DNA of 51,200 nt. Origin: JAVBTT01 sp031550325. GTDB lineage: Bacteria; Bacillota; Clostridia; Oscillospirales; UBA929. The notes under the pieces are model-generated. The model searched no databases. It was given only the letters and a program-made list of their open reading frames with translations, and was not told where the DNA came from. The stretch is from positions 1-51,200 of the forward strand of contig JAVBOR010000022.1 of assembly GCA_031550325.1 (NCBI GenBank). Direction: 5' to 3'. A program made the translations under genes and the position numbers. Below, piece after piece: positions 1-7,438 of this stretch; within the stretch, counting starts at the first letter, position 1; every line of letters starts with the position of its first letter.

Positions 1-383
1 CGCAAAGCATGGAAACAAGTGACTTTCACGGATTCACTCCGGGAAAGTCACCCAATGCGCGTCTTCACAAAGACGCGTTCCTGTTCCCGTTTGTAGACAA
101 ATCGAAGGTTTGTCTACAGTCTCAGGGACGGGGCTTTGCAAAGACGCGCAAAGCCCTGTTCCTGTCCAAAAGGTCCGCCGCTCGCGTCTTTTTTGGTTTT
201 TGTGTCGAACCTAACGGCGCGGCTGACAGATCTTCGCCCTACCAAAAACCAAAAAGGACTAAATCACACGGTTTTCCTGTATTCATTTCGGGAAAACCGT
301 TCTCTGCAAACCGCCGTAGCGGTTTAATCCCCACCCCGCGACTGTCAAAGAACTGAGACTACTTGACGGTCTGCGGGGTGGGG
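1..383 (-). repeat. Mosaic 3'-end repeat, copy 1 (runs off the window edge)
   Basis: This stretch has no credible gene and is almost wholly inverted repeats. In plus order it holds a hairpin with loop GGATTCACTCCGG and stem GTGACTTTC/GAAAGTCAC (19-50), a GCGTCTTCACAAAGACGC hairpin (57-77), a TGTAGACAAA/TTTGTCTACA hairpin (91-118), a GGGCTTTGC/GCAAAGCCC hairpin (130-158), a long module closed by TTGGTTTTT/AAAAACCAA (about 190-256), a second copy of the first hairpin with a different stem (268-301), and an AAACCGC/GCGGTTT hairpin (307-326). It ends in a 55-base hairpin at 329-383. The same modules recur at 10957-11331, 19900-20108, 27860-27990 and 50905-51106. It is called minus because the 329-383 end faces the 3' end of the minus-strand transcript. 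Confidence 0.7.
329..383 (-). terminator. Long hairpin closing the 384-800 transcript
   Basis: CCCCACCCCGC pairs with GCGGGGTGGGG, and inner GAC-GTCAA/TTGAC-GTC segments extend the stem. It lies at the downstream end of the minus-strand transcript predicted from the promoter at 806-834. No U-tract follows, so intrinsic termination is plausible rather than certain. The interior is a diverged copy of the TGTCAAAGAAC palindrome found 3' of many genes here. Confidence 0.4.
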
Positions 384-800
384 AACAACAATGAGGGGCT
401 GCAACCTACCCGTTACAGCCCCAAACTGAGTGATGCATCGACTCGCCCAAGAAACAGGATCGTTGCCACGATGGAAGAAACACAGCCCTGGTTCGGTATC
501 CTTAAGATACGAGGGAATGCGTCTGCCAAAAGGAATCAAACATGTTCTTGTGTGAGCGTGAGCGTGGGAAGGATAAGCTCAAACAGCGCCTATCAACCCT
601 TTCTTTTTGTGGGAAGCGCGCAACGCAACATAGGTCGCAGTGACCAAAACTTCAGCGTAGAGGAGGGGCAAAACTGCCAGTCCAAATCCGCTCAATACTA
701 AGCGCCGTGCCGCCCAAAGAATGGAGTATGAAATTGTCCTGATGCCATCAAATGGCACACCTCGAACAGTACATGGGACTCATTCCTCTCCTTAACTCTA
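384..800 (-). ncRNA. Unidentified short structured transcript
   Basis: A consensus promoter at 806-834 should start a minus-strand RNA near 799 that runs to the hairpin at 329-383. It carries several local stems: an ATCGT/ACGAT hairpin (about 464-479), a GTATC/GATAC hairpin (about 495-511), and GGGGCTG-AAC pairing with GTT-CAGCCCC (395-422). I looked for and did not find the hallmarks of RNase P RNA, tmRNA or SRP RNA. It could be a regulatory RNA, or the mRNA of the small ORF at 579-758 with a structured 3' UTR, as in type I toxin loci. Confidence 0.35.
579..758 (-). CDS. Candidate 59-residue single-pass membrane peptide
   Basis: From a GTG at 758 this reads 59 residues. The C-terminal half is a clear hydrophobic segment (FGLAVLPLLY, then VLVTATYVAL) followed by a basic SHKKK tail, the layout of small holin-like or type I toxin peptides. 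An internal TTG at 695 would give a 38-residue version. The weakness is initiation: only CGAGG lies almost on top of the GTG. The best ribosome-binding site on this RNA (AAGGAG near 786-791) instead precedes an 11-codon ORF (783-748), whose TGA overlaps the ATG of a 16-codon ORF (748-698). No family is recognised; treat as tentative. Confidence 0.3.
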   Translation of the reverse strand: MPFDGIRTISYSILWAARRLVLSGFGLAVLPLLYAEVLVTATYVALRASHKKKGLIGAV

Positions 801-805
801 TCTGA

Positions 806-834
806 AGTATAGCACATTCTCCAGCTTCTGTCAA
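806..834 (-). promoter_or_regulatory. Near-perfect sigma-A promoter
   Basis: On the minus strand TTGACA (834-829), a 17-base spacer and TATACT (811-806) match the vegetative consensus in 11 of 12 positions. Transcription should begin near 799, leaving only about 16 bases before the first ATG with a ribosome-binding site (783). No large gene lies downstream, so this strong promoter serves a small RNA or peptide. Confidence 0.75.
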
Positions 835-972
835 CTGTGAATGCAAATTTCGTACAAAATGTACAAGTGCTGTCCGAAAACTGACGTAATGTAGCGCAAA
901 AAGAAGTCCGCCGTCCCTCGCCTATTTTTCGGACTTGCCTTTTCAAAGAACCTATGGTTCCTTGAAAAATCA

Positions 973-1010
973 AGAAGCATGAGTTGGCCCGTAGGCCAAC
1001 TCATGCTTCT
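973..1010 (-). terminator. Rho-independent terminator of pckG
   Basis: A perfect 17-bp stem (973-989 with 994-1010) has a four-base loop. On the minus strand it is followed by TGATTTTTC, a usable U-tract. It begins about 70 bases beyond the pckG stop codon. Confidence 0.85.
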
Positions 1011-1080
1011 CAGGAAAAGCGCAAAGCAGAACAATCTTTCAGGATAAACAAACTGCCCCTGGATAACGCGCCTGGGGCAA

Positions 1081-2856
1081 TTACTTGGCCAGGTTCTTCT
1101 CCAGCTTGGCCAGCTCATCGGCAAGCTCGGCGGGAAGCTTCTGCTCAAACTTGGCGTAGAACTCGTGAATCCCCTTGGCCTCCTCGGTCCAAAGCGCGGA
1201 ATCGACGTTCAGCAGGCCATTGAGCGTGTCCAGAGAGAGATCCAGACCCTCAAGGTTGATGTCCTCGGCCTTGGGAAGGTAACCGATCGGGGAATCCACG
1301 GCGTCTGCCTCGCCGAACGCGCGCTGGACAATCCACTCCAGGATGCGCATGTTTTCGCCGTATCCCGGCCAGATAAAGTTGCCGCCCTCATCGGTGCGGA
1401 ACCAGTTGACGTTGAATATTTTGGGCGGGTTGGGGATATTCTTGCCCATGTCGAGCCAGTGGCGGAAGTAGTCGCCCATGTGATAGCCGCAGAACGGGAG
1501 CATGGCCATCGGATCGCGGCGCACAACGCCCACGGCGCCCGACGCGGCTGCCGTTGTCTCTGAGGCCATGATGGAGCCGACAAACACGCCGTGCTGCCAG
1601 TCGCGGGACTGATATACCAGCGGCGCTGTCTTGGCGCGGCGGCCGCCGAACACGATCGCGGAGATCGGCACGCCCTGCGGGGCCTCAAACTCGCTGGAAA
1701 TGCACGGGCACTGCGCGGCGGGCGCGGTGAAGCGGGAGTTGGGGTGAGCGCCCTTCGAGCCGTCCGCGCTGTCCCACTTTTCGCCCTTCCAGTTGATCGC
1801 GTTCTTCGGGGGGTTCTTGTCCAGGCCTTCCCACCACACGGTGTTGTCGTCCAGGTTCTGCACGACGTTGGTGAAGATCGTGTTCTTCTGGCAGGACAGC
1901 AGCGCGTTGGGGTTGGACTTCATGTTCGTGCCGGGAGCGACGCCGAAGAAACCGGCTTCGGGGTTGACCGCCCACAGGCGGCCGTCGGGGCCGACGCGCA
2001 GCCAGGCGATGTCGTCGCCGACGCACCAGACCTTATAGCCCTTGTTCTGATAGACCTCGGGCGGAATCAGCATGGCGAGGTTTGTCTTGCCGCAGGCCGA
2101 CGGGAACGCGGCCGCGACATAGCGGATTTCGCCGTCGGGGCTCTCGATGCCCAGAATCAGCATATGCTCGGCCATCCAGCCCTCGTTGCGGCCGAGGAAG
2201 GAGGCGATGCGCAGCGCGAAGCACTTCTTGCCGAGCAGGACGTTTCCGCCGTACCCGGAGTTGATGGACCATATGGCGTTGTCCTCGGGGAACTGCACGA
2301 TATAGCGCTCTTCCTCGTTGATGTCCGCGCGGGCGTGCAGACCCTTGGTGAAGTCGGACGGATCCTTGCTGGCGTCCAGGCATTTGAGAACACGCGTGCC
2401 GATACGCGTCATGATGGCCATATTGAGTACGACATAAATCGAATCGGTCACTTCAATGCCGAACTTGGCAAACGGGGACTCCGGAACCGTCATCGAAAAC
2501 GGGATGACATACATGGTGCGGCCCTTCATCGCGCCTTCGTACAGCTTGCGGAGCTTTGCGTACATTTCCATGGGATCCATCCAGTTGTTGGTCGGGCCGG
2601 CATCTTCCTTGTTGCGGGAACAGATGAAGGTGCGGTGCTCAACACGCGCCACGTCGTTGATGGCGGTGCGGTGCAGATAGCAGCCCGGAAGCTTTTCCTG
2701 GTTCAGCGCCATGATTTCGCCGGTGGAGAGCGCCTGCTTGCGGAGATCGTCAAGCTGCGCCTCTCCGCCGTCAATCCAGACGATGGAGTCGGGCTTCGTC
2801 ATGGCGGCCATTTCGTCAACCCACGCGTTCACGGCCTTGTTCGAGGTCAATGACAT
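1081..2856 (-). CDS. pckG: Phosphoenolpyruvate carboxykinase (GTP)
   Basis: A 591-residue cytosolic enzyme that interconverts oxaloacetate plus GTP with phosphoenolpyruvate, CO2 and GDP, linking the TCA cycle to gluconeogenesis or, in anaerobes, running towards carboxylation. The family's kinase P-loop with its reactive cysteine (FPSACGKTNLAML, about residue 250) and the GDDIAWLR metal/nucleotide motif are intact, as are the FGGRR segment and the Asn-rich substrate region. Full length for GTP-type enzymes. The ATG at 2856 (MSLTSNKAV) was preferred to an upstream in-frame start at 2919 because GAGAGGAG lies just before it. It follows prs by 69 bases, with a GCCGCGC/GCGCGGC hairpin (2892-2917) between, and has its own terminator at 973-1010. 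Confidence 0.96.
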   Translation of the reverse strand: MSLTSNKAVNAWVDEMAAMTKPDSIVWIDGGEAQLDDLRKQALSTGEIMALNQEKLPGCYLHRTAINDVARVEHRTFICSRNKEDAGPTNNWMDPMEMYAKLRKLYEGAMKGRTMYVIPFSMTVPESPFAKFGIEVTDSIYVVLNMAIMTRIGTRVLKCLDASKDPSDFTKGLHARADINEEERYIVQFPEDNAIWSINSGYGGNVLLGKKCFALRIASFLGRNEGWMAEHMLILGIESPDGEIRYVAAAFPSACGKTNLAMLIPPEVYQNKGYKVWCVGDDIAWLRVGPDGRLWAVNPEAGFFGVAPGTNMKSNPNALLSCQKNTIFTNVVQNLDDNTVWWEGLDKNPPKNAINWKGEKWDSADGSKGAHPNSRFTAPAAQCPCISSEFEAPQGVPISAIVFGGRRAKTAPLVYQSRDWQHGVFVGSIMASETTAAASGAVGVVRRDPMAMLPFCGYHMGDYFRHWLDMGKNIPNPPKIFNVNWFRTDEGGNFIWPGYGENMRILEWIVQRAFGEADAVDSPIGYLPKAEDINLEGLDLSLDTLNGLLNVDSALWTEEAKGIHEFYAKFEQKLPAELADELAKLEKNLAK

Positions 2857-2891
2857 AGTATTTGCTCCTCTCAAGATATTGATTTCAAAGC

Positions 2892-2917
2892 GCCGCGCCC
2901 GCGGACAGATGCGCGGC
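2892..2917 (-). other. Hairpin in the prs-pckG junction
   Basis: GCCGCGC pairs with GCGCGGC around a 12-base loop, 10 bases after the prs stop and about 36 before the pckG start. On the minus strand only GCTTTG follows, so it is a weak terminator at best. It may trim or attenuate read-through into pckG. Confidence 0.35.
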
Positions 2918-2925
2918 ACAGGTGA

Positions 2926-4056
2926 TCAGGTTGGGCGGGGCATCGTGCCGAGGACCTTTTTGATGCGCTGCGAGGGATCGAGAAGCTTGCTGATCGAGAG
3001 GTCATAGTTGAGCGTGTTGATGATATAGGAGATATATTTCGACATGTCAACCTGCGTATACCACGGGCGGGACTTCAGCTCCTCGGTGCGGTAAATGAGG
3101 TTTGTGGTGAAGATTCGCTCGATCTGGCCGACCCTGTGCGCCTCGTCAAACCGCTCCAGGCCTTCGCAAAACAGCCCAAACGACACAAACACGAACACGC
3201 GCCTCGCGCCGCGTTCCTTAAGCTTCTCCGTGATGCTCAAAATCGACTCGCCCGAGGAGATCATGTCCTCGACGATGATGACGTCCTTGCCCTCGATGTT
3301 GTCTCCCAGAAACTCATGCCGCAAAATGGGGTTGCGGCCGTTGACAAGCCTAGTATAGTCGCGGCGCTTATAGAACATACCCAGGTCAAGGCCCAGCACC
3401 GAAGAATAGTAGATGCAGCGGCTCATGCCGCCCTCATCGGGGGAGATGATCATCATGTGTTCGGGGTCAATGATGAGATCGGGGACGGCGCGCACAAGCG
3501 CCTTAATCATCTGGTAGGTGGGCGCGACGTTTTCAAAGCCGTTGAGCGGGATGGCGTTTTGCACGCGCGCGTCGTGCGCGTCGAAGGTGATCAGGTTGTC
3601 CACGCCCATATTGGCCAGTTCCTGCAGCGCAACGGCGCAGTCAAGCGATTCCCGCGCGAAGCGGCGGTGCTGGCGGCCCTCGTAAAGCATCGGCATGAAC
3701 ACGGTGATGCGCCTTGCCTTTCCATTGGTGGCCATGATGATGCGCTTGAGATCCTGATAGTGGTCGTCCGGACTCATGGGCACAATGGTCCCGTACATAT
3801 CATAGGTTATGCCATAGTTAAAAACGTCACAGATGATGTACAGGTCATAGCCGCGCACACTCTGCTCGATCAGGCCTTTTCCTTCCCCGGTGTTAAAGCG
3901 GGGGCAGTCGGCCTTCACCACCAAAGAGTGCCCGTCGCCGCCGTTTTCGATGTCCCATTTGCGCAAATAGGCATCGACGCTGCTTGTGAGTTCCTCGCAT
4001 CCACGCATGCCGATAATGCCAAGGGTGCCGATTTGTGCGCGGTCAAAATCCATCAT
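2926..4056 (-). CDS. prs: Ribose-phosphate pyrophosphokinase, divergent long form
   Basis: This should make PRPP from ribose 5-phosphate and ATP for nucleotide, His and Trp synthesis. The 376-residue protein is longer than the usual 310-320. It shows type I phosphoribosyltransferase-fold features: an EGRQHRR segment in place of the catalytic YARQDRK-type loop, TFDAHD, and a PRPP-binding loop VEDMISSGES instead of the canonical DDMIDTAGT. Such long divergent forms occur in Clostridia alongside a canonical prs, so the activity is inferred. The ATG at 4056 forms an ATGA overlap with the ksgA stop; a TTG at 4077 is also possible. Cotranscribed with ksgA. Confidence 0.82.
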   Translation of the reverse strand: MMDFDRAQIGTLGIIGMRGCEELTSSVDAYLRKWDIENGGDGHSLVVKADCPRFNTGEGKGLIEQSVRGYDLYIICDVFNYGITYDMYGTIVPMSPDDHYQDLKRIIMATNGKARRITVFMPMLYEGRQHRRFARESLDCAVALQELANMGVDNLITFDAHDARVQNAIPLNGFENVAPTYQMIKALVRAVPDLIIDPEHMMIISPDEGGMSRCIYYSSVLGLDLGMFYKRRDYTRLVNGRNPILRHEFLGDNIEGKDVIIVEDMISSGESILSITEKLKERGARRVFVFVSFGLFCEGLERFDEAHRVGQIERIFTTNLIYRTEELKSRPWYTQVDMSKYISYIINTLNYDLSISKLLDPSQRIKKVLGTMPRPT

Positions 4057-4910
4057 GACTGACACGAACCTTTCCAAAGTTCTCGGGTGATCGACAAGAA
4101 TTGTTCGATCGAAAGCGTCTCCCCACGCAGGCCGGGGTTAATGCCCGCCGCCGTGAGAGCGGCGTCCAGCGCGGGCCTGTCCAGCCCGGAAAGCGACAGC
4201 AGCGCGTTGGAGAGCGTTTTGCGCCGTTGGGAGAAGGCTGAGCGGGTGACGCTGAAAAAACGTTTTTGCATAGACGCCTCCACGAGCGGAGCCGCTCTGC
4301 GAGTGAGGCGAATGACGCTGGAGTCGACGGCCGGCCGCGGCATGAAACTTTCGGGTGGCACGTCAAACAATATTTCGGGCTGGCAAAATACCCGGCAAAA
4401 AATCGTGAAGGAGCCGTAGGCCGATGTGCCGGGAGCGGCGCAGAGCCGCTGCGCGACTTCCTTTTGCACCATGACGATAATCGTCCGGTAGGCATCGGCA
4501 CGAATGAAGGTCTGGAGCAGGTCACTTGTCAGGGAGTACGGAAGGTTGGAGACCACCATGGGACAGAGCCCAACAAACTCGCGCAGCGCCAGCGCGTTCA
4601 GATCGGTGCGCAGCGCGTCGGCCTCGAGGATCGTCAGGTTGTCATGGCCGTTGAGATTTTGTGTGAGGATGGGGATCAGGCGCTTGTCCACCTCGATGGC
4701 GGCCACGCGGCCCGCGCGCCCGCAGAGCGCGTCGGTCAGCGCGCCAAACCCCGGGCCGACCTCCAAAACGCCGTTCTGCCGGTCGGTCAACGCAGCCATA
4801 CGCTCGGGAACGGAGGCGTCGACGAGAAAATTCTGTCCTCGCGCTTTGGAAAAATGAAATCCGTGCTGCGTCAGAGTAGCTCGGATGTGGCGAGAGTCAC
4901 ACAAATTCAA
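4053..4910 (-). CDS. ksgA: 16S rRNA dimethyladenosine transferase KsgA/RsmA
   Basis: Methylates two adjacent adenosines in helix 45 of 16S rRNA during 30S maturation, using S-adenosylmethionine. The 285-residue protein has the family N-terminus (SKARGQNFL), motif I (LEVGPGFGALT) and the catalytic NLPY motif followed by SLTSDLL. The start is TTG at 4910, eight bases after GGAGG. A further-upstream TTG at 4931 overlaps the -10 box of the promoter at 4931-4959 and so cannot be the start. Next to a YabE-like gene, as in Bacillus, but without the rnmV gene normally found between them. Confidence 0.95.
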   Translation of the reverse strand: MNLCDSRHIRATLTQHGFHFSKARGQNFLVDASVPERMAALTDRQNGVLEVGPGFGALTDALCGRAGRVAAIEVDKRLIPILTQNLNGHDNLTILEADALRTDLNALALREFVGLCPMVVSNLPYSLTSDLLQTFIRADAYRTIIVMVQKEVAQRLCAAPGTSAYGSFTIFCRVFCQPEILFDVPPESFMPRPAVDSSVIRLTRRAAPLVEASMQKRFFSVTRSAFSQRRKTLSNALLSLSGLDRPALDAALTAAGINPGLRGETLSIEQFLSITRELWKGSCQS

Positions 4911-4930
4911 AGTCAAAAACCTCCGCGACA

Positions 4931-4959
4931 AGTTTACACCAATTGCCCCGGTATTTCAA
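4931..4959 (-). promoter_or_regulatory. ksgA operon promoter
   Basis: TTGAAA (4959-4954), a 17-base spacer and TAAACT (4936-4931) on the minus strand lie directly before the GGAGG/TTG start of ksgA. The predicted leader is only about 15 bases. It probably drives ksgA, prs and, by read-through, pckG. Confidence 0.65.
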
Positions 4960-5066
4960 GCAAAAGCGCTTAAATGCCAAATTGGCCGGCCAAATCTGGT
5001 GAAATGCACAACAAAGACCTCCCGTTTCATCAAAGGCATATTCAATTTTCTTCTTTGCCGGTCACG

Positions 5067-5108
5067 AAAAAGGCTGTCAAAGAACCTCAGGTTCTTTAAC
5101 AGCCTTTT
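5067..5108 (-). terminator. Terminator of the YabE-like gene (repeat palindrome)
   Basis: The AAAAGGCTGT-AAAGAACC arm pairs with GGTTCTTT-ACAGCCTTTT, and on the minus strand a short T-run follows. It sits 39 bases after the stop at 5147. The core is the same TGTCAAAGAACC/GGTTCTTTGACA palindrome seen 3' of several other genes here. Confidence 0.7.
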
Positions 5109-5146
5109 GAAAAAAGTCCTTCGCTTGAGTATCTTTATTCAGGTTT

Positions 5147-6211
5147 TCAGTCCAGTACGTAGACGATGCACTTGCGCCGCCCGAACTGGAAGCACTCCGC
5201 GACCGTATCGAAGAACAGGTCGACCTTGTTGCCCTTGATGGAGCCGCCCGTGTCCTCGCAAACGGCCAGACCATAGATCCATGTGCCGTTGGCCGAGGTG
5301 ACGTAGACGCGGCTGCGCATCGGAATGACCTTGGGGTCGACAGCAATGGTGCCGACGCGGGCTATTTTGCCCAGCGCGTTGATTTTGTCGCTGGTGTGCT
5401 CGGTGGTGTACGCCGTCGCGGTGCACTCAAGCTTGCGCGAATACTGCAGCACCTGGTTGTCGCTTGTCTTCACGGTTTTGATTGTGCCCTGTTCGACCAC
5501 CTTGGCCACGGGCTCTACGGTTACGGCCTCAAGCACGAGCTCACGTGAAACCTGCACGCCGTCCTCGAAGCGCGTCTCATACGTATAGGTCTTTTCGCCG
5601 GGGACGCCTTCCTGGGTGACCACTTCGGTGCCATAGTTGAGGTTGGGGTTGCTGTTTTGAATGATGTCAAACGCGATTTCTTCGACGACGTCTTCGCGCT
5701 GCGTGGTCACCCGCGTGACCGTGATGGCAATGCCGTCGGTGATGGGCGTTTCGGGCGCGGGACTGACCAAGTCCTGCGGAGAGAGGGAGTAGCCCATGTC
5801 GCTGAGCAGCGTGGAGACCGTTCCGCCGTAACAGGTTGCGCGGGCGATGCGCCCGTCCATACGGATGACTGCGCTGATGCCGCGCTTGATGGTGATCTCG
5901 GCGGAGCCGTCGACAGGGGCGTTGGGCAGAGAGACAATATCGGCGTTACTCAGCGTAATGCCCGCCTCCAGGAGGGCCTCACGGGCGTCTGATGTATAGG
6001 TTGTATGGAGGGAAACGGTGTTCCCGTCGTGAACGATATAGGCGTTGAGTCCGGTGACGTACCCGGAGAAGGACAGGGCTGCGATGACGCCTGCCAGCGC
6101 GGTGGCGACCGCGCGGCTGCGCAGCCGCCTGCCAAGCTGGAATCCTGTGCGCTGTATGTGTCCCGCCAGTGTGGCCAGGAGTCTATACAGACGCCGCCAA
6201 ATAATGCGCAT
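5147..6211 (-). CDS. yabE: YabE-like cell-wall protein (DUF348, G5, 3D domain)
   Basis: A 354-residue exported or membrane-anchored protein, probably a peptidoglycan-acting enzyme related to resuscitation-promoting factors and lytic transglycosylases. A basic N-terminus precedes one membrane segment (about 33-52), then two DUF348 repeats (about 54-95 and 110-150), a G5 domain (about 158-240) and a C-terminal 3D domain. The three conserved aspartates are visible in TIAVDPK, VCEDTGG and KVDLFFD. The ATG at 6211 was chosen over one at 6343 because AAGGAG precedes it and the reading before it looks non-coding. Its promoter (6335-6363) is a perfect consensus with an overlapping palindrome. Confidence 0.9.
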   Translation of the reverse strand: MRIIWRRLYRLLATLAGHIQRTGFQLGRRLRSRAVATALAGVIAALSFSGYVTGLNAYIVHDGNTVSLHTTYTSDAREALLEAGITLSNADIVSLPNAPVDGSAEITIKRGISAVIRMDGRIARATCYGGTVSTLLSDMGYSLSPQDLVSPAPETPITDGIAITVTRVTTQREDVVEEIAFDIIQNSNPNLNYGTEVVTQEGVPGEKTYTYETRFEDGVQVSRELVLEAVTVEPVAKVVEQGTIKTVKTSDNQVLQYSRKLECTATAYTTEHTSDKINALGKIARVGTIAVDPKVIPMRSRVYVTSANGTWIYGLAVCEDTGGSIKGNKVDLFFDTVAECFQFGRRKCIVYVLD

Positions 6212-6334
6212 GATGCACGCTCCTTTTTGTCGGGTTGCGAATGGCCGCAAAGCGGCCGTGTCAACGATGCGTCCCTGCAGCGTTCTCAAAGGGGGAAAAG
6301 ACTTGCAACCGAATTGTAAACAATTATTCGCCCA

Positions 6335-6363
6335 ATTATACAACGGATCCCCACCGTTGTCAA
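6335..6363 (-). promoter_or_regulatory. Perfect consensus promoter with an operator-like palindrome
   Basis: On the minus strand TTGACA (6363-6358), exactly 17 bases, then TATAAT (6340-6335): 12 of 12 matches. ACAACGG/CCGTTGT arms (6340-6346, 6354-6360) form a perfect palindrome that overlaps both boxes. A second palindrome, AATTGT-AA-ACAATT, lies at 6312-6325, just past the expected start near 6328. The leader to the ATG at 6211 is about 117 bases. A promoter this strong with embedded dyads suggests repressor control. Confidence 0.8.
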
Positions 6364-6490
6364 TATATTCCTCTGGAAATGAAAATAGACCACCACTTGA
6401 CGAGTTTTGTTTTGTCGGACAAACTCGAAAAATGGCGGTCCATTACAAAAAGGTTACAAAATGAAATGGATGATGTAAACTCGCGGGAAA

Positions 6491-7435
6491 TCAGGCCAAA
6501 GGCAGGCGCAGCCGGGATTCGGACTTCGGCAGCGTTCGGTTGAGCCTGAACAGGGGAATCAGGATGAGGATGCAGCAGGGAATGATCAGCATGACAAGCC
6601 TGTCGCCGCCGGACTCCGTTGTCTGCGTCACTTCGGCGGGCAAAGTTTCGGCGTAGAGGGAGAGCGCGATGTTGCCCGCGTTAAAAAAGACGTGGCACAG
6701 AACGGATGGCCAGACTGCCCGCGAGCGGTAAGTCAGCCAGCCCAGAAACAGCCCCAGCAGAAACGCGTAGGAGCCCTGCACGGCGTTGAGGTGGATCAGC
6801 CCGAAAAGCGCCGCCTGAATAAAGATGGCGCCGACGGGCGGCATGACGCGCAAAAAGCGGTTGAGCGTGAGGCCGCGAAAACAAAGCTCCTCCACCAGCG
6901 GGGCCAGTAGGCCGATGATCAAAAACCGCTGCCACGTGGAGCCCGACTCAAGCGACTGAACGACCTCGTCATAGCCGCCGATGTCGGTGGGGAAAAAAGA
7001 TAAAACGGTCACGATGAGATACCACAAGACCATGATGGCGACAAATGACAAAAAGACGTTGACAAAGCCAAACTCGGAAAACGAGAGCGGCGGCGGCTGC
7101 GTCTTGCGGAGGGAGCGGTAGGCCGCATAGAACAGGATGGAGCAAAGCAGCGCGCTGACGCCCATGGAGAGCATGACAATGCTCTCCTCCACGCCGTCCC
7201 AAAATGCCGAGTACGTTCCCGACAGGACGGTGGATGCGATGTAAACCGCAACCTGGATGATCACCAGCACGATCACCTGCGCGACGAAGTAAATTGCCGG
7301 CGGCAAGAGCCCGCCGAACAGATTGCCTGCGACAAACGCGCCCCGGCTTTTTGGTCGCAGCGCTGGGGGAGGATCGGCGGCCGGCGCCGGCATGGGCATG
7401 GGCGGGATGTCCCAGGGGTCCCGGTAATCAGCCAT
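6491..7435 (-). CDS. CPBP-family intramembrane metalloprotease
   Basis: A 314-residue polytopic membrane protein of the CPBP (Rce1/abortive-infection) family. All three signatures are present: EExxxR (EELCFRG), FxxxH (FGLIH) and HxxxN (HVFFN), expected to bind catalytic metal inside the membrane. About eight hydrophobic segments follow a cytosolic N-terminus of some 30 residues rich in Pro and Met. Substrate unknown; in other Gram-positives such proteins act in bacteriocin immunity or prenyl-protein/peptide processing. It starts three bases after the CYTH gene's stop, so the two are surely cotranscribed and coupled. Confidence 0.88.
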   Translation of the reverse strand: MADYRDPWDIPPMPMPAPAADPPPALRPKSRGAFVAGNLFGGLLPPAIYFVAQVIVLVIIQVAVYIASTVLSGTYSAFWDGVEESIVMLSMGVSALLCSILFYAAYRSLRKTQPPPLSFSEFGFVNVFLSFVAIMVLWYLIVTVLSFFPTDIGGYDEVVQSLESGSTWQRFLIIGLLAPLVEELCFRGLTLNRFLRVMPPVGAIFIQAALFGLIHLNAVQGSYAFLLGLFLGWLTYRSRAVWPSVLCHVFFNAGNIALSLYAETLPAEVTQTTESGGDRLVMLIIPCCILILIPLFRLNRTLPKSESRLRLPLA

Positions 7436-7438
7436 GGC

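Larger units (their letters stand above)
759..1080. other. Intergenic region between pckG and the small transcript
   Basis: No gene is supported here. It contains the promoter at 806-834, an AAGTCCG/CGGACTT stem (904-936), a TTTTCAA-GAACC / GGTTC-TTGAAAA hairpin (940-968) of the dispersed AAAGAACC/GGTTCTTT palindrome family, and the pckG terminator (973-1010). The 930-1010 segment is the 3' end of the pckG transcript. Confidence 0.6.

Noticed and set aside
9..701. Overlapping plus-strand ORFs of 60-115 codons at the left edge
   Set aside because: They run through inverted-repeat modules, lack ribosome-binding sites and have no protein-like composition; the signal here is on the minus strand.
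384..800. RNase P RNA, tmRNA or SRP RNA in the gene-free region
   Set aside because: The invariant GAGGAAAGUCC, tRNA-like 3' end and GGUCAGG-GGAAGG hallmarks were looked for on the transcribed strand and not found.
1591..2853. A 420-codon plus-strand ORF opposite pckG
   Set aside because: It is the mirror of the high-GC third-position pattern of pckG; there is no ribosome-binding site and its product is low-complexity.
6401..6427. CGAGTTT/AAACTCG hairpin as a terminator of the CPBP gene
   Set aside because: On the minus strand the T-run precedes rather than follows the hairpin, and a second TTTTGT/ACAAA pairing competes; there is no good evidence of termination.
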